Assembly: GCA_001802125.1 (NCBI GenBank)
Contig: MGZK01000084.1
Span: 11,808-65,470 of the forward strand
Source: Geobacteraceae bacterium GWC2_55_20
Lineage (GTDB): Bacteria > Desulfobacterota > Desulfuromonadia > Geobacterales > Pseudopelobacteraceae
Length of the DNA: 53,663 bases
Direction of reading: 5' to 3'
Below, in pieces: positions 33,550 through 43,931 of the stretch (position 1 is its first letter; the number at the start of each line of letters is the position of its first letter). The translations under genes were made by a program, and so were the position numbers. The notes beneath the pieces were generated by a model that was not told the DNA's origin, ran no database searches, and saw nothing but the letters and a program-made list of their open reading frames with translations.

Positions 33550-34494
33550 ATGCATGACAAGATCAGGATTTTTTCCGGGAACTCCAATCCGGAGCTGGCT
33601 AATAAAATCTGCGCAAGCCTGGGAGTGCCGCTTGGCGCCGCCCGCGTGCGGCGGTTCTCCGATGGTGAAGTCATGGTCGAAATCGGTGAAAATGTCCGTG
33701 GCCGCGATGTTTATGTCGTCCAGTCCACATGCGCACCGACAAATGACAACCTGATGGAGCTGCTGGTCATTACGGATGCATTGAAACGCGCCTCCGCCGC
33801 CACCATCACAGCAGTTATGCCTTACTACGGTTATGCGCGCCAGGATCGCAAGGCAGCGCCGCGCACTCCGATCACAGCCAAACTGGTGGCCGACCTGATC
33901 ACAACCGCGGGTGTGGACCGGGTGGTAACTATTGACCTGCATGCCGGCCAGATCCAGGGTTTTTTCAATATTCCTGTTGATAACCTCTATGCCGCGCCGG
34001 TCATCCTCAACTACCTGAAAGACCGCTTCAGCGGAGAACAGGTTGTGATGGTTTCTCCCGACGCAGGCGGAACGGAACGCGCCAGAGCCTTTGCCAAGCG
34101 CCTTAACTACTCACTGGCAGTTATCGACAAACGCCGCACCGGCCCCAACGTTGCCGAAGTGATGCACCTGATCGGTGATGTACGCGGCAAGATTGCCATT
34201 ATCCTGGATGACATGATTGATACCGCCGGCACACTGACCCAGGCCGCCAAGGCCCTCAAGGAAAACGGCGCTAAAGCCATCTACGCCTGTGCGACCCATG
34301 GGGTACTTTCAGGTCCAGCCATCGAACGACTTAACAACTCCGAAATCGAGGAAGTTGTATTGACCGACACAATCCCTCTGGGAGACAAGGAAGCGACAAC
34401 CACCAAAATCAGGATGCTGTCGGTAGCAGAACTGCTGGCCGAAGCTATCCGTCGTATCCATGAGGATGAATCGGTAAGCTCACTTTTTGTTTAG
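33550..34494 (+). CDS. prs: Ribose-phosphate pyrophosphokinase
   Basis: 314 aa, the standard class I length. The N-terminus ([17 protein letters not shown]), the [10 protein letters not shown]-binding flexible loop, [11 protein letters not shown] and the PRPP-binding loop [11 protein letters not shown] are all present. It makes PRPP from ribose-5-phosphate and ATP. The ATG at 33550 is chosen over a GTG at 33538 because the family starts there and AAAGG lies upstream. First gene of prs-rplY-pth-ychF. Confidence 0.97.
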   Translation: MHDKIRIFSGNSNPELANKICASLGVPLGAARVRRFSDGEVMVEIGENVRGRDVYVVQSTCAPTNDNLMELLVITDALKRASAATITAVMPYYGYARQDRKAAPRTPITAKLVADLITTAGVDRVVTIDLHAGQIQGFFNIPVDNLYAAPVILNYLKDRFSGEQVVMVSPDAGGTERARAFAKRLNYSLAVIDKRRTGPNVAEVMHLIGDVRGKIAIILDDMIDTAGTLTQAAKALKENGAKAIYACATHGVLSGPAIERLNNSEIEEVVLTDTIPLGDKEATTTKIRMLSVAELLAEAIRRIHEDESVSSLFV

Positions 34495-34555
34495 TGGAAT
34501 TAATCAATCTATCAGAATAGGGCGGAATAACCGTCACTAAAAGTGGAGGAACAGT

Positions 34556-35143
34556 ATGCAACAAAAACAGATGAATATCGAATTACGCACCAAGACCGGA
34601 ACAGGTGTATGTCGCAGACTCCGTAACGCTGATATGGTCCCTGGTGTCGTTTATGGCAAAGGCGTGGACCCGATGCCGGTAAGCATCAAAATTCGTGACT
34701 TGCAGGCTGCCATTTCCGGTGAAGGTGGCCAGAACAACCTGATCACGCTGGTTGGCGGCGGAAGCCTGGACCAGAGCATAGCCATCGTTGTGGACCTGCA
34801 GCGCGACCCGATCAAAAAAACCTACAAGCACGTCGATCTCCACCGCATCAACCCCAATGAGAAGATTCGCGTGACTGTTCCGGTTGTACTGAAAGGCATC
34901 GCCATCGGCGTCAAGGAAGGTGGCCTGCTCGACCTGGCTCACCACGAACTGCACGCCGAGTGCCTGCCGGGCAACATTCCCGATCATATCGAAATCGATG
35001 TTACCGATCTCATGATCGCGCATTCAATTCATGTCGGCGATATCGTACTCCCTGAAGGAGTTGCACTGCTCGACAAAGCCAACATTCCGGTTGTCAGCAT
35101 TCTCGGCCGCGCCAAGGAAGAAGAAGCTCCGGCAGCCGCCTGA
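34556..35143 (+). CDS. rplY: 50S ribosomal protein L25/general stress protein Ctc
   Basis: 195 aa, the long two-domain form. An N-terminal L25 5S-rRNA-binding domain (IELRTKTGTGVCRRLRNADMVP and KTYKHVDLHRINPNEK) is followed by a beta-rich TL5 C-terminal domain (VPVVLKGIAIGVKEGG) ending in a Glu/Ala tail. GTGGAGGAAC before the ATG is a strong ribosome binding site. It lies 61 bp after prs in the operon. Confidence 0.96.
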   Translation: MQQKQMNIELRTKTGTGVCRRLRNADMVPGVVYGKGVDPMPVSIKIRDLQAAISGEGGQNNLITLVGGGSLDQSIAIVVDLQRDPIKKTYKHVDLHRINPNEKIRVTVPVVLKGIAIGVKEGGLLDLAHHELHAECLPGNIPDHIEIDVTDLMIAHSIHVGDIVLPEGVALLDKANIPVVSILGRAKEEEAPAAA

Positions 35144-35163
35144 TACGAGCGGCATTACACGGT

Positions 35164-35745
35164 ATGAACACATTTATCATAGCGGGGCTGGGAAATCCCG
35201 GCCCCACCTATCAATGGACCCGCCATAACGCGGGTTTCCTTTTTTTGGATCGCCTGGCAAGCAGCGAGAAGACCGATATTACCCGCAAATCGTTCTCCGG
35301 GTTGACCGGTGAGTGGAACTATGCCGGCCACCGCTTGGTTCTGCTGAAACCGCTGACATTCATGAACCTGTCCGGTAAAGCGGTGATGCAGGCGCTTCAA
35401 TTCTACAAGCTTCCAATTTCCCAATTGATCGTTATCCATGACGAACTCGACCTCCCCTATGGCACGGTGCGTTTCAAGCAGGGCGGCGGACATGGCGGTC
35501 ATAACGGGCTGCGCTCGATCACGGAGCAGCTTGGTAAAAATGATTTCATCCGCCTGCGCATCGGAATCGGCAAATCACCTCACGGCGATACAACCGGCCA
35601 CGTGCTCGGCAACATCCCGCCGGTCCAGATGGAGCATCTCTCTCGAATCCTGGACGGCGGCATCAATATGCTCAAGATGATGCTGGACGAAGGCATTTCC
35701 AAAGCGATGAGCCTGAACAACAATAAAAATTTTCTGGAAGGATAG
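35164..35745 (+). CDS. pth: Peptidyl-tRNA hydrolase
   Basis: 193 aa. The GLGNPGPTYQWTRHNAGF segment carries the catalytic His, and the HDELDLPYGTVRFKQGGG block and GHNGLRSI complete the active site. It recycles peptidyl-tRNA released from stalled ribosomes. It lies 20 bp after rplY and 6 bp before ychF. Confidence 0.97.
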   Translation: MNTFIIAGLGNPGPTYQWTRHNAGFLFLDRLASSEKTDITRKSFSGLTGEWNYAGHRLVLLKPLTFMNLSGKAVMQALQFYKLPISQLIVIHDELDLPYGTVRFKQGGGHGGHNGLRSITEQLGKNDFIRLRIGIGKSPHGDTTGHVLGNIPPVQMEHLSRILDGGINMLKMMLDEGISKAMSLNNNKNFLEG

Positions 35746-35751
35746 ATCACA

Positions 35752-36846
35752 ATGGCTATCAACTGCGGAATCGTCGGACTTCCCAACGTCGGCAAATCCA
35801 CTATCTTCAACGCTCTTACATCTGCGGGTGCCGAGTCGGCCAATTACCCGTTCTGCACCATCGAACCGAATGTTGGAATTGTCCAGGTGCCCGACCCCCG
35901 CATGGACCAGCTTTCCGCAATTGTCAATCCGCAGAAGATACAACCCACCACGATAGAATTCGTGGATATTGCCGGCCTTGTCAAGGGCGCCAGCCAGGGC
36001 GAGGGCCTGGGAAACCAGTTTTTGGGGCATATCCGCAGTGTTGATGCGGTCGTGCATGTGGTCAGGTGTTTCGACGACGACAATGTCGTCCATGTCAACG
36101 GCAGGGTTTCACCCGCCGACGACATCGAAATCATCAATACCGAACTGGCCCTGGCGGACCTGGATACCATCGAGAAGAAAATCCAGCGCGCCGAAAAGAT
36201 GTCCAGAAGCGGTGACAAGAAGGCCAAGGAAGAGGTTGAGTTTTACCTGCGAGTCCGGGCACTGCTTGAACAGGTCTCGAAACTGCACGGCGTTGCCCAG
36301 AACGAGGACGAACGGCTCTGGATGCGCGATCTCCATCTTCTGACCGACAAACCGGTGCTGTATGTGGCCAATGTCACCGAGGACGACCTGGAAGGGAAAC
36401 ATCCCAATGTCGCCAAAGTGCGTGAGATCGCGGCCGCTGAGAATTCGGGCGTTGTTGTTATCTGCGGAAAGCTGGAAGCCGAGATATCCGAGCTTGACGG
36501 CGATGAGAAGCAGGCTTTTCTGGAGGATATGGGTCTGGAGGAAGCCGGACTTGACCGCCTGATAAGAAATGCATATTCCCTGTTGGGCCTGATCACCTAT
36601 TTCACCGCCGGTGTCAAGGAGGTTCGCGCTTGGACAATTACCAAGGGCACCAAGGCGCCACAGGCTGCGGGCGTTATCCATACCGATTTTGAAAAGGGCT
36701 TTATCCGCGCCGAAGTAATCGCTTTCGATGATTACATCGCCTGCAATGGTGAAAGCGGCGCCAAGGAAAAAGGACTGATGCGGCTGGAGGGCAAGGAGTA
36801 CGTGGTAAAAGACGGGGATGTAATGCACTTCCGCTTCAACGTCTGA
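35752..36846 (+). CDS. ychF: Redox-regulated ATPase YchF (Obg-like)
   Basis: 364 aa. P-loop GLPNVGKST (8-16), switch region [21 protein letters not shown], and NVTED in place of the G-protein NKxD motif, which is why YchF/OLA1 prefers ATP. The C-terminal TGS domain ends in [11 protein letters not shown]. It binds ribosomes and is linked to stress responses. Last gene of the operon, with a terminator directly after it. Confidence 0.97.
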   Translation: MAINCGIVGLPNVGKSTIFNALTSAGAESANYPFCTIEPNVGIVQVPDPRMDQLSAIVNPQKIQPTTIEFVDIAGLVKGASQGEGLGNQFLGHIRSVDAVVHVVRCFDDDNVVHVNGRVSPADDIEIINTELALADLDTIEKKIQRAEKMSRSGDKKAKEEVEFYLRVRALLEQVSKLHGVAQNEDERLWMRDLHLLTDKPVLYVANVTEDDLEGKHPNVAKVREIAAAENSGVVVICGKLEAEISELDGDEKQAFLEDMGLEEAGLDRLIRNAYSLLGLITYFTAGVKEVRAWTITKGTKAPQAAGVIHTDFEKGFIRAEVIAFDDYIACNGESGAKEKGLMRLEGKEYVVKDGDVMHFRFNV

Positions 36847-36863
36847 TTCTCCTGCGGAAATAA

Positions 36864-36890
36864 AAAAGCCCCGCTGATGGCGGGGCTTTT
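36864..36890. terminator. Bidirectional terminator between ychF and csp
   Basis: AAAAGCCCCGC (36864-36874) pairs with GCGGGGCTTTT (36880-36890) around a 5-base loop. A run of A precedes and T follows, so it can serve both convergent genes. Confidence 0.9.
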
Positions 36891-36909
36891 GAGTGCCGAA
36901 AAGGTTTGA

Positions 36910-37110
36910 TTAAATCCGAGTTACATTAGCTGCCTGCAGCCCTTTGGGTCCTTTGACGATATCGAAGCTAACCGCATCGCCTTCGGCCAAGGATTTGAAA
37001 CCTTCACCAGAAATAGCGGAGAAGTGTACGAAGATGTCCTCGCCCTGCTCCTGCTCAAGAAAACCGAAACCTTTGCTGTCGTTGAACCACTTTACTCTGC
37101 CTGTTGTCAT
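36910..37110 (-). CDS. Cold shock protein, CspA family
   Basis: 66 aa. [20 protein letters not shown] and DIFVHFSAI are the RNP1 and RNP2 RNA-binding motifs of the cold-shock fold. AAGGAG seven bases before the ATG at 37110 fixes the start; a longer in-frame extension has no support. It binds single-stranded RNA or DNA. The 264-bp gap to hisS upstream is AT-rich and probably holds a long csp leader, with a CACTC/GAGTG inverted repeat in its last 60 bases. Confidence 0.96.
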   Translation of the reverse strand: MTTGRVKWFNDSKGFGFLEQEQGEDIFVHFSAISGEGFKSLAEGDAVSFDIVKGPKGLQAANVTRI

Positions 37111-37374
37111 GCCACTACTCCTTCTGTCCCGCTTGTGTATTGCACTCATGTTAGCACGAGTGTTTGAATATCATCGTTATTGCTGCCTGAATCTTATAAA
37201 AGCTGTAAACTTTATATTTTTTAACCACTATCATAGTTTTAGCGGTTTGTATGCAAAAAAAACTTCCGGTTTCATTTTATTTCCCTGTCCACATCAATCC
37301 ATCAACAGGCACAATTTGAATTCAGGAATTCCGCCCCTCTATCTTGAACATTATCTTTTCCGGCATGATTCAAG

Positions 37375-38625
37375 CTATTGCAGCTTTAATGTTCTTGCAA
37401 TTTCATCAACAATCAGGGCCACTTCCGTAACTGAACCATCAGACATCCGCTTGAAAGATGCCTTTCCGGACTTGACCTCGTTTTCGCCGATTACCACGCT
37501 GAAGCGCGCTTTGAGTTTGTCTGCCCGTCGCATCTGGCTCTTGAGGCTTTTGCACTCATAATCCAGTTCTACCCTCACTCCGGACTTCAACAGACCATCC
37601 ATCAAGCGGAAAGCTGTATCGCGCTCCCCTGTCCCCATTGTGGCAATAAACAGATCCGGTACGGTAGTAAAATCCCTCTGTCCCAGAAGCAACGCCACCC
37701 GTTCCAGTCCGATTGCAAAACCGATTCCGGGAATAGCGGGCCCACCGAGTTGCGAAATCAGCCCGTCATAGCGTCCTCCCGCAGCCACAGCCGACTGGGA
37801 ACCCAACAGGCCGGTCACCACTTCAAACGTAGTCCTGGTATAGTAATCCAGCCCGCGAACCATACGAGGATTGATGCTGTAGGGTGTGGTTGACAGGTCG
37901 AGATAATGTCGGACAGAATCAAAATGCAGGTTACAATCTCCACAGAGATGCTCCAGCATGGATGGAGCTCCTTTTGTGGCCTCGACACATCCTGGAACCT
38001 TGCAATCAAGTGTTCTGAGCGGATTGGTACCGAATCGACGCTTGCAATCTTCGCAGAGGCTCTCCAGCCGTTCTTCCAGGAAGAGGCAGAGCGCACTGCG
38101 ATAGGCCGGACGACATTCTGGACATCCCAGTGAATTGATCTGCAGCGATGGTTCATCCAAACCGATCTCGTGGAAAAAAGATACCAGCATGTTCAAAACC
38201 TGGGTATCGGACAACGGATCGCAGACACCGGTTATCTCTGCTCCAATCTGGTGAAACTGCCGGTACCGACCCTTTTGCGGTCGTTCGTACCGGAACATCG
38301 GCCCCAGGTAGAACAACTTGGTGACAGGATCCTGTGCATAGAGTTTGTGCTCGATAAAAGCACGCATGACTCCGGCGGTCCCTTCCGGCCGTAGCGTAAC
38401 GCTGTTTTCACCCTTGTCTACGAAGGTGTACATTTCCTTTTCTACAATGTCTGTAGCATCTCCGATAGAACGGCAAAACAGTTCGGTCTTCTCCATGACC
38501 GGCACCCGGATCTCGCTAAAGCCGTTCAGTTCAAAAATACTGCGCGCGGCCTGTTCGATATAGTGCCAGCGGCCGGATTCTTCCGGCAAAATGTCATTAA
38601 AACCCTTGATTGCAGTAAGTGCCAC
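37375..38625 (-). CDS. hisS: Histidyl-tRNA synthetase
   Basis: 416 aa, normal length. Class II motifs are present: motif 2 FYLGPMFRYERPQKGRYRQF, the HisA motif LDYYTRTTFEV and motif 3 GFAIGLERV. The C-terminal anticodon-binding domain begins near residue 325. A cluster of CxxC pairs (GCPECRP, CEDCKRRF, CGDC) fits the insertion found in many bacterial HisRS. It charges tRNA-His. It sits after a terminator that isolates it from the upstream response-regulator gene. Confidence 0.97.
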   Translation of the reverse strand: MALTAIKGFNDILPEESGRWHYIEQAARSIFELNGFSEIRVPVMEKTELFCRSIGDATDIVEKEMYTFVDKGENSVTLRPEGTAGVMRAFIEHKLYAQDPVTKLFYLGPMFRYERPQKGRYRQFHQIGAEITGVCDPLSDTQVLNMLVSFFHEIGLDEPSLQINSLGCPECRPAYRSALCLFLEERLESLCEDCKRRFGTNPLRTLDCKVPGCVEATKGAPSMLEHLCGDCNLHFDSVRHYLDLSTTPYSINPRMVRGLDYYTRTTFEVVTGLLGSQSAVAAGGRYDGLISQLGGPAIPGIGFAIGLERVALLLGQRDFTTVPDLFIATMGTGERDTAFRLMDGLLKSGVRVELDYECKSLKSQMRRADKLKARFSVVIGENEVKSGKASFKRMSDGSVTEVALIVDEIARTLKLQ

Positions 38626-38657
38626 TTTTCACCCCGATATATATCTTGCATGTAATT

Positions 38658-38699
38658 AAAAAGCCCGATCGGACATAAATAAACCGCACCGATCGGACT
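38658..38699 (-). terminator. Terminator after the REC-GGDEF gene
   Basis: Leftward: CCGATCGG (38696-38689) and CCGATCGG (38672-38665), a self-complementary pair with a 16-nt spacer, followed by GC and five T (38662-38658). Confidence 0.7.
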
Positions 38700-38716
38700 C
38701 ATATGGGAACAACGAC

Positions 38717-40081
38717 TCAGGAAGCGATTGATATCCGCTGAATACGGTTCTTGCCGGCCGCCTTACCAACATACATGGCCTTGTCGGCCATCTCTATCAG
38801 ATCCTCTTTCCTGGCGGCATCATCCGGACAACAGGCATATCCTATACTGCAGGTGAGACGGATATCTTGCCCTTCTTCCACAAGGAAATGATGGGCTTCA
38901 ACCTGCTGCCTTATACGCTCGGCTACTACCTGGGCCAACTCGGCCGGCGTTTCCACAAGTATGGCCGTATATTCATCACCGCCGTAGCGAATAACCACGT
39001 CAACATCACGCACCGATTTTTTCAGCAGGGCTCCGAATTCCGCAAGCACCCGGCTGCCGATCAGATGACCGTGAGTATCATTCACCAACTTGAAACCGTC
39101 CACATCGATAAAAAGCACCGCCAGGTGTGAAGCATAGCGTTCCACCCTCTTCATTTCACGGTCCAGGGCGATATCAAGGTAGCGGTGATTAAAAAGCCCG
39201 CTGATATCATCGATAAAAAGCATCTCTTTGGCGTGGGAAAATGTCTCGGCGTTTTCAAAAGCATGGGCTGACTGCTCGATCAGGAAGATTATGTTTTTGC
39301 CGCAGGGAGTTATATCTGGAAGTTCCCGGTCAGGATCGTTAAAGAGTACGATCACGCCCCTGTAAACAGCCTGGTTGAGGATATGAATCAGGTACGCCTC
39401 CCTGAACCCATCCGGTGTATCGGGAGAGATCAGCTGGATATGCTGAATCAGATGCTGTTCAGGATTGGCTTCGGGCAGTGCCAGCAGGATTTCTGCCGCA
39501 AGAATATTGCCAGATTCCGGCGATATGTTTTTTGTTTCATTCAACTCCAGCTTACCGCCGGCAAGAAACAGACCCAGGGCTCTGCTGATTCCGGTTTCGC
39601 GTGCAATCGAGTCCAGCAGGAGCTGGTAAACCCTGCCTATGTCGAGACAACCGGCAATTGCCTGGCTGGCCTGAAACAGGGTGAGCATTTTTTTGAGTTC
39701 TTCATTTTCATCAAGCAACCTGCGCTGTTGCATGCACTGTGCGACCGAATGCTTGAACTCATCGGGATTAACCGGTTTGGCCAGAAAGTCACGGGCACCG
39801 TGTTTCAACGCATATATTGCGGATTCGAGATTTGCATTGCCTGTAACCATGATGACATCGACGGTTGGATAACTTTCACGAACATGAGAAAGAATCTCAA
39901 GGCCATTGATATCCGGCATGACAAGATCGGTGACAACAAGATCATATTGGTTGCTGGTAAGCATCTTGAGAGCTTCACTGCCACAGGAGGCGCAATCCAC
40001 CTGGTAACCTTCACTTTTAAGAAGGTTGGAAAACATTTCTCGAAACAGCTTGTCATCTTCAACCACAAGGATCGTATTCAT
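38717..40081 (-). CDS. Response regulator with GGDEF diguanylate cyclase domain
   Basis: 454 aa. The receiver domain 1-118 has acidic Asp9/Asp10, phospho-Asp52 and the FLAKP lysine loop. A GAF-like middle (about 130-275) is followed by a GGDEF domain (about 285-450) with the active-site variant RYGGDEY and an RDVD sequence five residues upstream that fits the RxxD inhibitory site. It likely makes c-di-GMP on phosphorylation, with product feedback. It is the third gene of a leftward run after comEC; no kinase is adjacent in that run. Confidence 0.92.
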   Translation of the reverse strand: MNTILVVEDDKLFREMFSNLLKSEGYQVDCASCGSEALKMLTSNQYDLVVTDLVMPDINGLEILSHVRESYPTVDVIMVTGNANLESAIYALKHGARDFLAKPVNPDEFKHSVAQCMQQRRLLDENEELKKMLTLFQASQAIAGCLDIGRVYQLLLDSIARETGISRALGLFLAGGKLELNETKNISPESGNILAAEILLALPEANPEQHLIQHIQLISPDTPDGFREAYLIHILNQAVYRGVIVLFNDPDRELPDITPCGKNIIFLIEQSAHAFENAETFSHAKEMLFIDDISGLFNHRYLDIALDREMKRVERYASHLAVLFIDVDGFKLVNDTHGHLIGSRVLAEFGALLKKSVRDVDVVIRYGGDEYTAILVETPAELAQVVAERIRQQVEAHHFLVEEGQDIRLTCSIGYACCPDDAARKEDLIEMADKAMYVGKAAGKNRIQRISIAS

Positions 40082-40168
40082 TCAATGTCACTTCGGAACG
40101 GGTAATATAACTATTATCAATACATCTTGTACTCTATTTACGTAAACAGTGTCAAATAGCTTTATTAA

Positions 40169-42577
40169 TCAATCGGGTCCATATCTGGTGTAGACATTCA
40201 AATTCTTGCCGTCACTTGCCAGTTCGATAGTACCGTCACGGTCTGTACGATAAACCAGGATGCTTTTTGCTTTAAGCAGATCAATTGTTCTCCCGGAGGG
40301 CAATCCGAACGTATTGCCCGCACCAGCCGAAATCAGAGCCATCCTCGGCCGAACAAGATCAACGAACTCCTCTGACGTGGAATATGCACTCCCGTGATGC
40401 CCCACTTTCAGCACGGTTGATTCCAAGTCACTGCCTCTTGAAATCATTTTGCGCTCCGCGTCAAAACCGGCGTCCGCTGTAAAGAGCATGCTGAACTGAG
40501 CAAAACTGATACGAAATACCAGAGAATCTTCATTTGTATTCCGAATATCATCTCCATCTTTCCTGATCACATGCTGGCCGGGTGAAAAGACTTTGAAATC
40601 CACACCGGATGCAAGATTTATTGATTCTCCGGCCGCAAGCAGCCGAACCGGTATTTTCCGCTCAGACAGTACGGATCTCAGGTCACTATGCTGCAACCTT
40701 GAATAAGTACCCGATGTTGTCCAGCATTCACCAACCGTAATATTTTTCACAACAAAGGACAATCCTCCAATATGATCCGGGTGGTCGTGGGTTATAATCA
40801 ACCGGTCAATCCTGCGAATTCCAAGTGACTCCAATGCCGGCAGAAGAATTCTTCGCCCGAAGTCCCTGCCGTTGTCCTGAAGATAGCCGCCACCATCCAC
40901 CAGCATGGTCGATCCGTCCGGCAGACCAAGAAACATCGATTCCGCCTGGCCAACGCTCAACATCGTAACATGCAACCGCCCGTCCGCTGCTGACGGTCCA
41001 GTTGCATGAATCATGACCGCCGCAAGCGGCATGACGGCCGCAAAAGCAAACCGCCCGCGAACACCTCGAACAAAGGTTACGCTGAGCATGAATAAAAGAA
41101 AGAAAAACATGTCCCATGCAGTAATCCTGGTAAAGTGTATTACCGGCAAGACGGAAAACCATTCCACGATCATGTTTGAAAGATGGATCAGCTTGGTTGA
41201 CGGCCAGAGCAGAGCCCCTGAAATATCCGGAACCAGAACTATCAGTGGCAAAACGCAGAAACCGCTAATTACCGCGCCATACCCCAGCAACGGGACTATC
41301 AGGAAATTTGCGAGTATTCCGTTCAGGGAAGCCACTTTGAACGTATGCAGCACCGGTATCAGTGTCACGAACGAGGCTGCAATCGATGCCGCCAATAGCT
41401 GGATAAATACTAGTGATCGCCGGGGAACCGCTGCGGAAAAACGCTCGCTGAGTACCGGTACCGTGATAATGATTCCCCATAGCGATAAAAACGACAGTTG
41501 AAATGAGACATCAAACAAGGTCACCGGGTTGATCGAAATCAGAAGACATGCAGCCAGCAGCAGCATATTGATGGCATCGGTCTCTCTTTCAACATAAAGC
41601 GCCACGGCGCAGGCAACCAGCATGATCACTGAACGTGCCGTAGCCGGGGCGTTTCCGGTCAGAAACAGATAGGACACCATCGACGGGATGGCAATCAGAA
41701 CCGAGATGCGGCGCACGTTCCACCGCAATGCCAAAGATTCGAAACGGGACAGTATGCCAAGGGATATCAGACTGATAAACGTGGCAATGATACCTACATG
41801 GAATCCGGAAATAGAGAGGATGTGAGTGACTCCGGCCCTGGTATAGGCATCGGCAAGATTCTCCGGAATACGTTTTTGATCGCCAAGCAAGAGCGCGGTA
41901 AGCACCGACGATATTCTGACATCAGGTACCGCCTGTCGAATGGTATCCCCCAGAGTTCTGGCAACAATATCGATAGATCTTTGAACGGATTCTTCGGCGG
42001 CGGCCCGAATCATGACAATATCCTGCTGTGAAACAACACGGCCTGTGGCTGTTATTCCCTGGAACGAAAGATAGCGGGGGTAATCAAATTCACCCGGCAG
42101 GCCCAGTCGATGCGGTAATGTAATTTGTGTCACGAACCTGATTCTGTCGCCTTTTACGAGAGAAACCTCGCCTTGGGAAACGGACAGCAGCAGCAATCCG
42201 CAAACCGGTTCAATTCTATTTTCAGATATTATGCTCTCCGTCTCTACAACAACACGGCTTCCATCGGCTGTTACAGAGGGTCGCCCCGCAACAATGCCTT
42301 CAACCGTAGCGGGAGCACCTGAAACTTTGTTGCTGATTGAGGCTGGTGACTTAACCGGAGAAAACCATGGGGTAAGGGCAAATAATCCCCAGACGAAGAA
42401 GAACATGACCACGCAACCGGAGATGATACGCTGGTCGCGATGAAACAGGGAGAGAAGCAGGCAGGTAAAACAGGCGGCCAAAACTTGAATCGGGCAGGTC
42501 TGGTTCGTGAATAAAGATACTGACAATCCGGCAGCCATCGACACAAAAGGTATCAATAATGGCCATTTCCGTAACAT
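40169..42577 (-). CDS. comEC: ComEC/Rec2 DNA-uptake channel
   Basis: 802 aa. An N-terminal DUF4131/OB-like part is followed by a long polytopic competence domain (about 220-510, with HILSISGFHVGII and TGNAPATARSVIM) and a C-terminal metallo-beta-lactamase domain (about 530-790) with ITHDHPDHIGG, LKVGHHGSAYS and other metal motifs. It transports single-stranded DNA across the inner membrane in natural transformation; the beta-lactamase-like domain may be a nuclease. The stretch is 9 bp downstream of a secreted protein gene and 87 bp upstream of the REC-GGDEF gene. Confidence 0.95.
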   Translation of the reverse strand: MLRKWPLLIPFVSMAAGLSVSLFTNQTCPIQVLAACFTCLLLSLFHRDQRIISGCVVMFFFVWGLFALTPWFSPVKSPASISNKVSGAPATVEGIVAGRPSVTADGSRVVVETESIISENRIEPVCGLLLLSVSQGEVSLVKGDRIRFVTQITLPHRLGLPGEFDYPRYLSFQGITATGRVVSQQDIVMIRAAAEESVQRSIDIVARTLGDTIRQAVPDVRISSVLTALLLGDQKRIPENLADAYTRAGVTHILSISGFHVGIIATFISLISLGILSRFESLALRWNVRRISVLIAIPSMVSYLFLTGNAPATARSVIMLVACAVALYVERETDAINMLLLAACLLISINPVTLFDVSFQLSFLSLWGIIITVPVLSERFSAAVPRRSLVFIQLLAASIAASFVTLIPVLHTFKVASLNGILANFLIVPLLGYGAVISGFCVLPLIVLVPDISGALLWPSTKLIHLSNMIVEWFSVLPVIHFTRITAWDMFFFLLFMLSVTFVRGVRGRFAFAAVMPLAAVMIHATGPSAADGRLHVTMLSVGQAESMFLGLPDGSTMLVDGGGYLQDNGRDFGRRILLPALESLGIRRIDRLIITHDHPDHIGGLSFVVKNITVGECWTTSGTYSRLQHSDLRSVLSERKIPVRLLAAGESINLASGVDFKVFSPGQHVIRKDGDDIRNTNEDSLVFRISFAQFSMLFTADAGFDAERKMISRGSDLESTVLKVGHHGSAYSTSEEFVDLVRPRMALISAGAGNTFGLPSGRTIDLLKAKSILVYRTDRDGTIELASDGKNLNVYTRYGPD

Positions 42578-42586
42578 TACTTCAAA

Positions 42587-43741
42587 CTACCTTCTTACCG
42601 GATAGGAACCCGTAACCGATTTTATTGTAGCATCGGCCTCGTCAACTGATATCAGACGCCCGGCGGGCCCTTTAATGCCGCTGACCGCAAGGAAGCTGTC
42701 GGAACCCATGTTTTTCATGCTGAGTTCCAGTGTATCAATTCCACCCATCGGCGGCAGGTTAATCGTTATCAGGTTGTCGCCGGACTCCAGACGGAACAAT
42801 CCCAGACGCACCGTATCAAAAAAAGGTTTGGCCAATGCTTCGAACAGCGATTCATTGACGCTCCCGGTTATGCGTCCCCCCATCACGTTTGCAGTGATTA
42901 CATAAAAACCTGCCGTGGCTGTTTTTACAGGGACCTGGATCGATGCTCCACGATAATCTGAGCGGACCCACTCGCGAGAAGTGAATTTTCCAAACTCTTC
43001 GATAGCGGTTGGAGCAGCAGTTGGAGGAATGATGGCAGATTCAAAAACAGACAGCCGCCTCGGAGTATCGTTTTCAGAATTCTGCAACTGCTCATGTCGC
43101 CCCGACATGGAAACCACTATTTCAGCCATCTGTCCGGCGGTGAGTGGCTCCTTGAAACGCCAGCCTGCAACCGGCTGTATCGGCGTATAATCCGGTGCCG
43201 AGAGTGAAAATGAGTCAATAGCGCCCTCCGGTGGAATCGAAACATGAATTTTCAATACTCCGGCATTCAGGGATATTTTTCCGATTTCCACTTCACCAAA
43301 AGCATCCGATTTTGAATCAGCCCGATACTTTTTGTCGCCTATGTTCCAGATGAATCCATTTCCCTTGATCACGGCTTTCAGAACATACTCACCCTTAATC
43401 GGGACCAGTGCGGCAAAATCAACCGCGGTAGTATCGGAAACGCCCAATAACCATCCCTTGCCGGTAAACGGACCGTATAATGTGAAGTTCCGAACGGTAA
43501 CCCGGTCCGTATTTTCATTATAAGCATTTTCGGCTTCGTATCTGAAGGTGCGTTTGCCACCAAGTATTTGCAGATAATCCCGGTCAGTAGGTTCTTTTGA
43601 TAAGCCCTGATCCCACGATAAATGCTGAAACATGCGCATTACAAATGATTTTTGGGTAAAAACCTCTTTAACTTCAGCAGCCCAGACGATTGATTGACAC
43701 ATGACAATGGATACAACAATCAACTTAACAAGATGTGGCAT
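42587..43741 (-). CDS. Secreted protein with two carbohydrate-binding-like beta-sandwich repeats
   Basis: 384 aa. The signal peptide is residues 1-22 (ending in SIVWA). Two similar domains follow: one at about 65-195 (TFRYEAENAYNENTD, ending PPEGAIDSFSLSAP) and one at about 235-355 (ending PPMGGIDTLELSM). The YEAE opening and the closing strand match CBM6/35-type folds; binding of a glycan is inferred, not shown. GGAGG lies 8 bases before the ATG. The 9-bp gap to comEC suggests a shared transcript. Confidence 0.7.
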   Translation of the reverse strand: MPHLVKLIVVSIVMCQSIVWAAEVKEVFTQKSFVMRMFQHLSWDQGLSKEPTDRDYLQILGGKRTFRYEAENAYNENTDRVTVRNFTLYGPFTGKGWLLGVSDTTAVDFAALVPIKGEYVLKAVIKGNGFIWNIGDKKYRADSKSDAFGEVEIGKISLNAGVLKIHVSIPPEGAIDSFSLSAPDYTPIQPVAGWRFKEPLTAGQMAEIVVSMSGRHEQLQNSENDTPRRLSVFESAIIPPTAAPTAIEEFGKFTSREWVRSDYRGASIQVPVKTATAGFYVITANVMGGRITGSVNESLFEALAKPFFDTVRLGLFRLESGDNLITINLPPMGGIDTLELSMKNMGSDSFLAVSGIKGPAGRLISVDEADATIKSVTGSYPVRR

Positions 43742-43931
43742 GCAAATCGCCTCCGATGATTTCAGCTACAACAAACTGATATTACGCGTGTTTTTTGACC
43801 ACAACCGACAAAGGCACTATATCACAGGTTATGCTACTTGAAAACATGACAATTGGGTGATAGAAGATAGAGATAATACAATTAATCTATTATGCTGCTG
43901 TAAAGATGCAGCCGGGAAGTATCAATAATAA

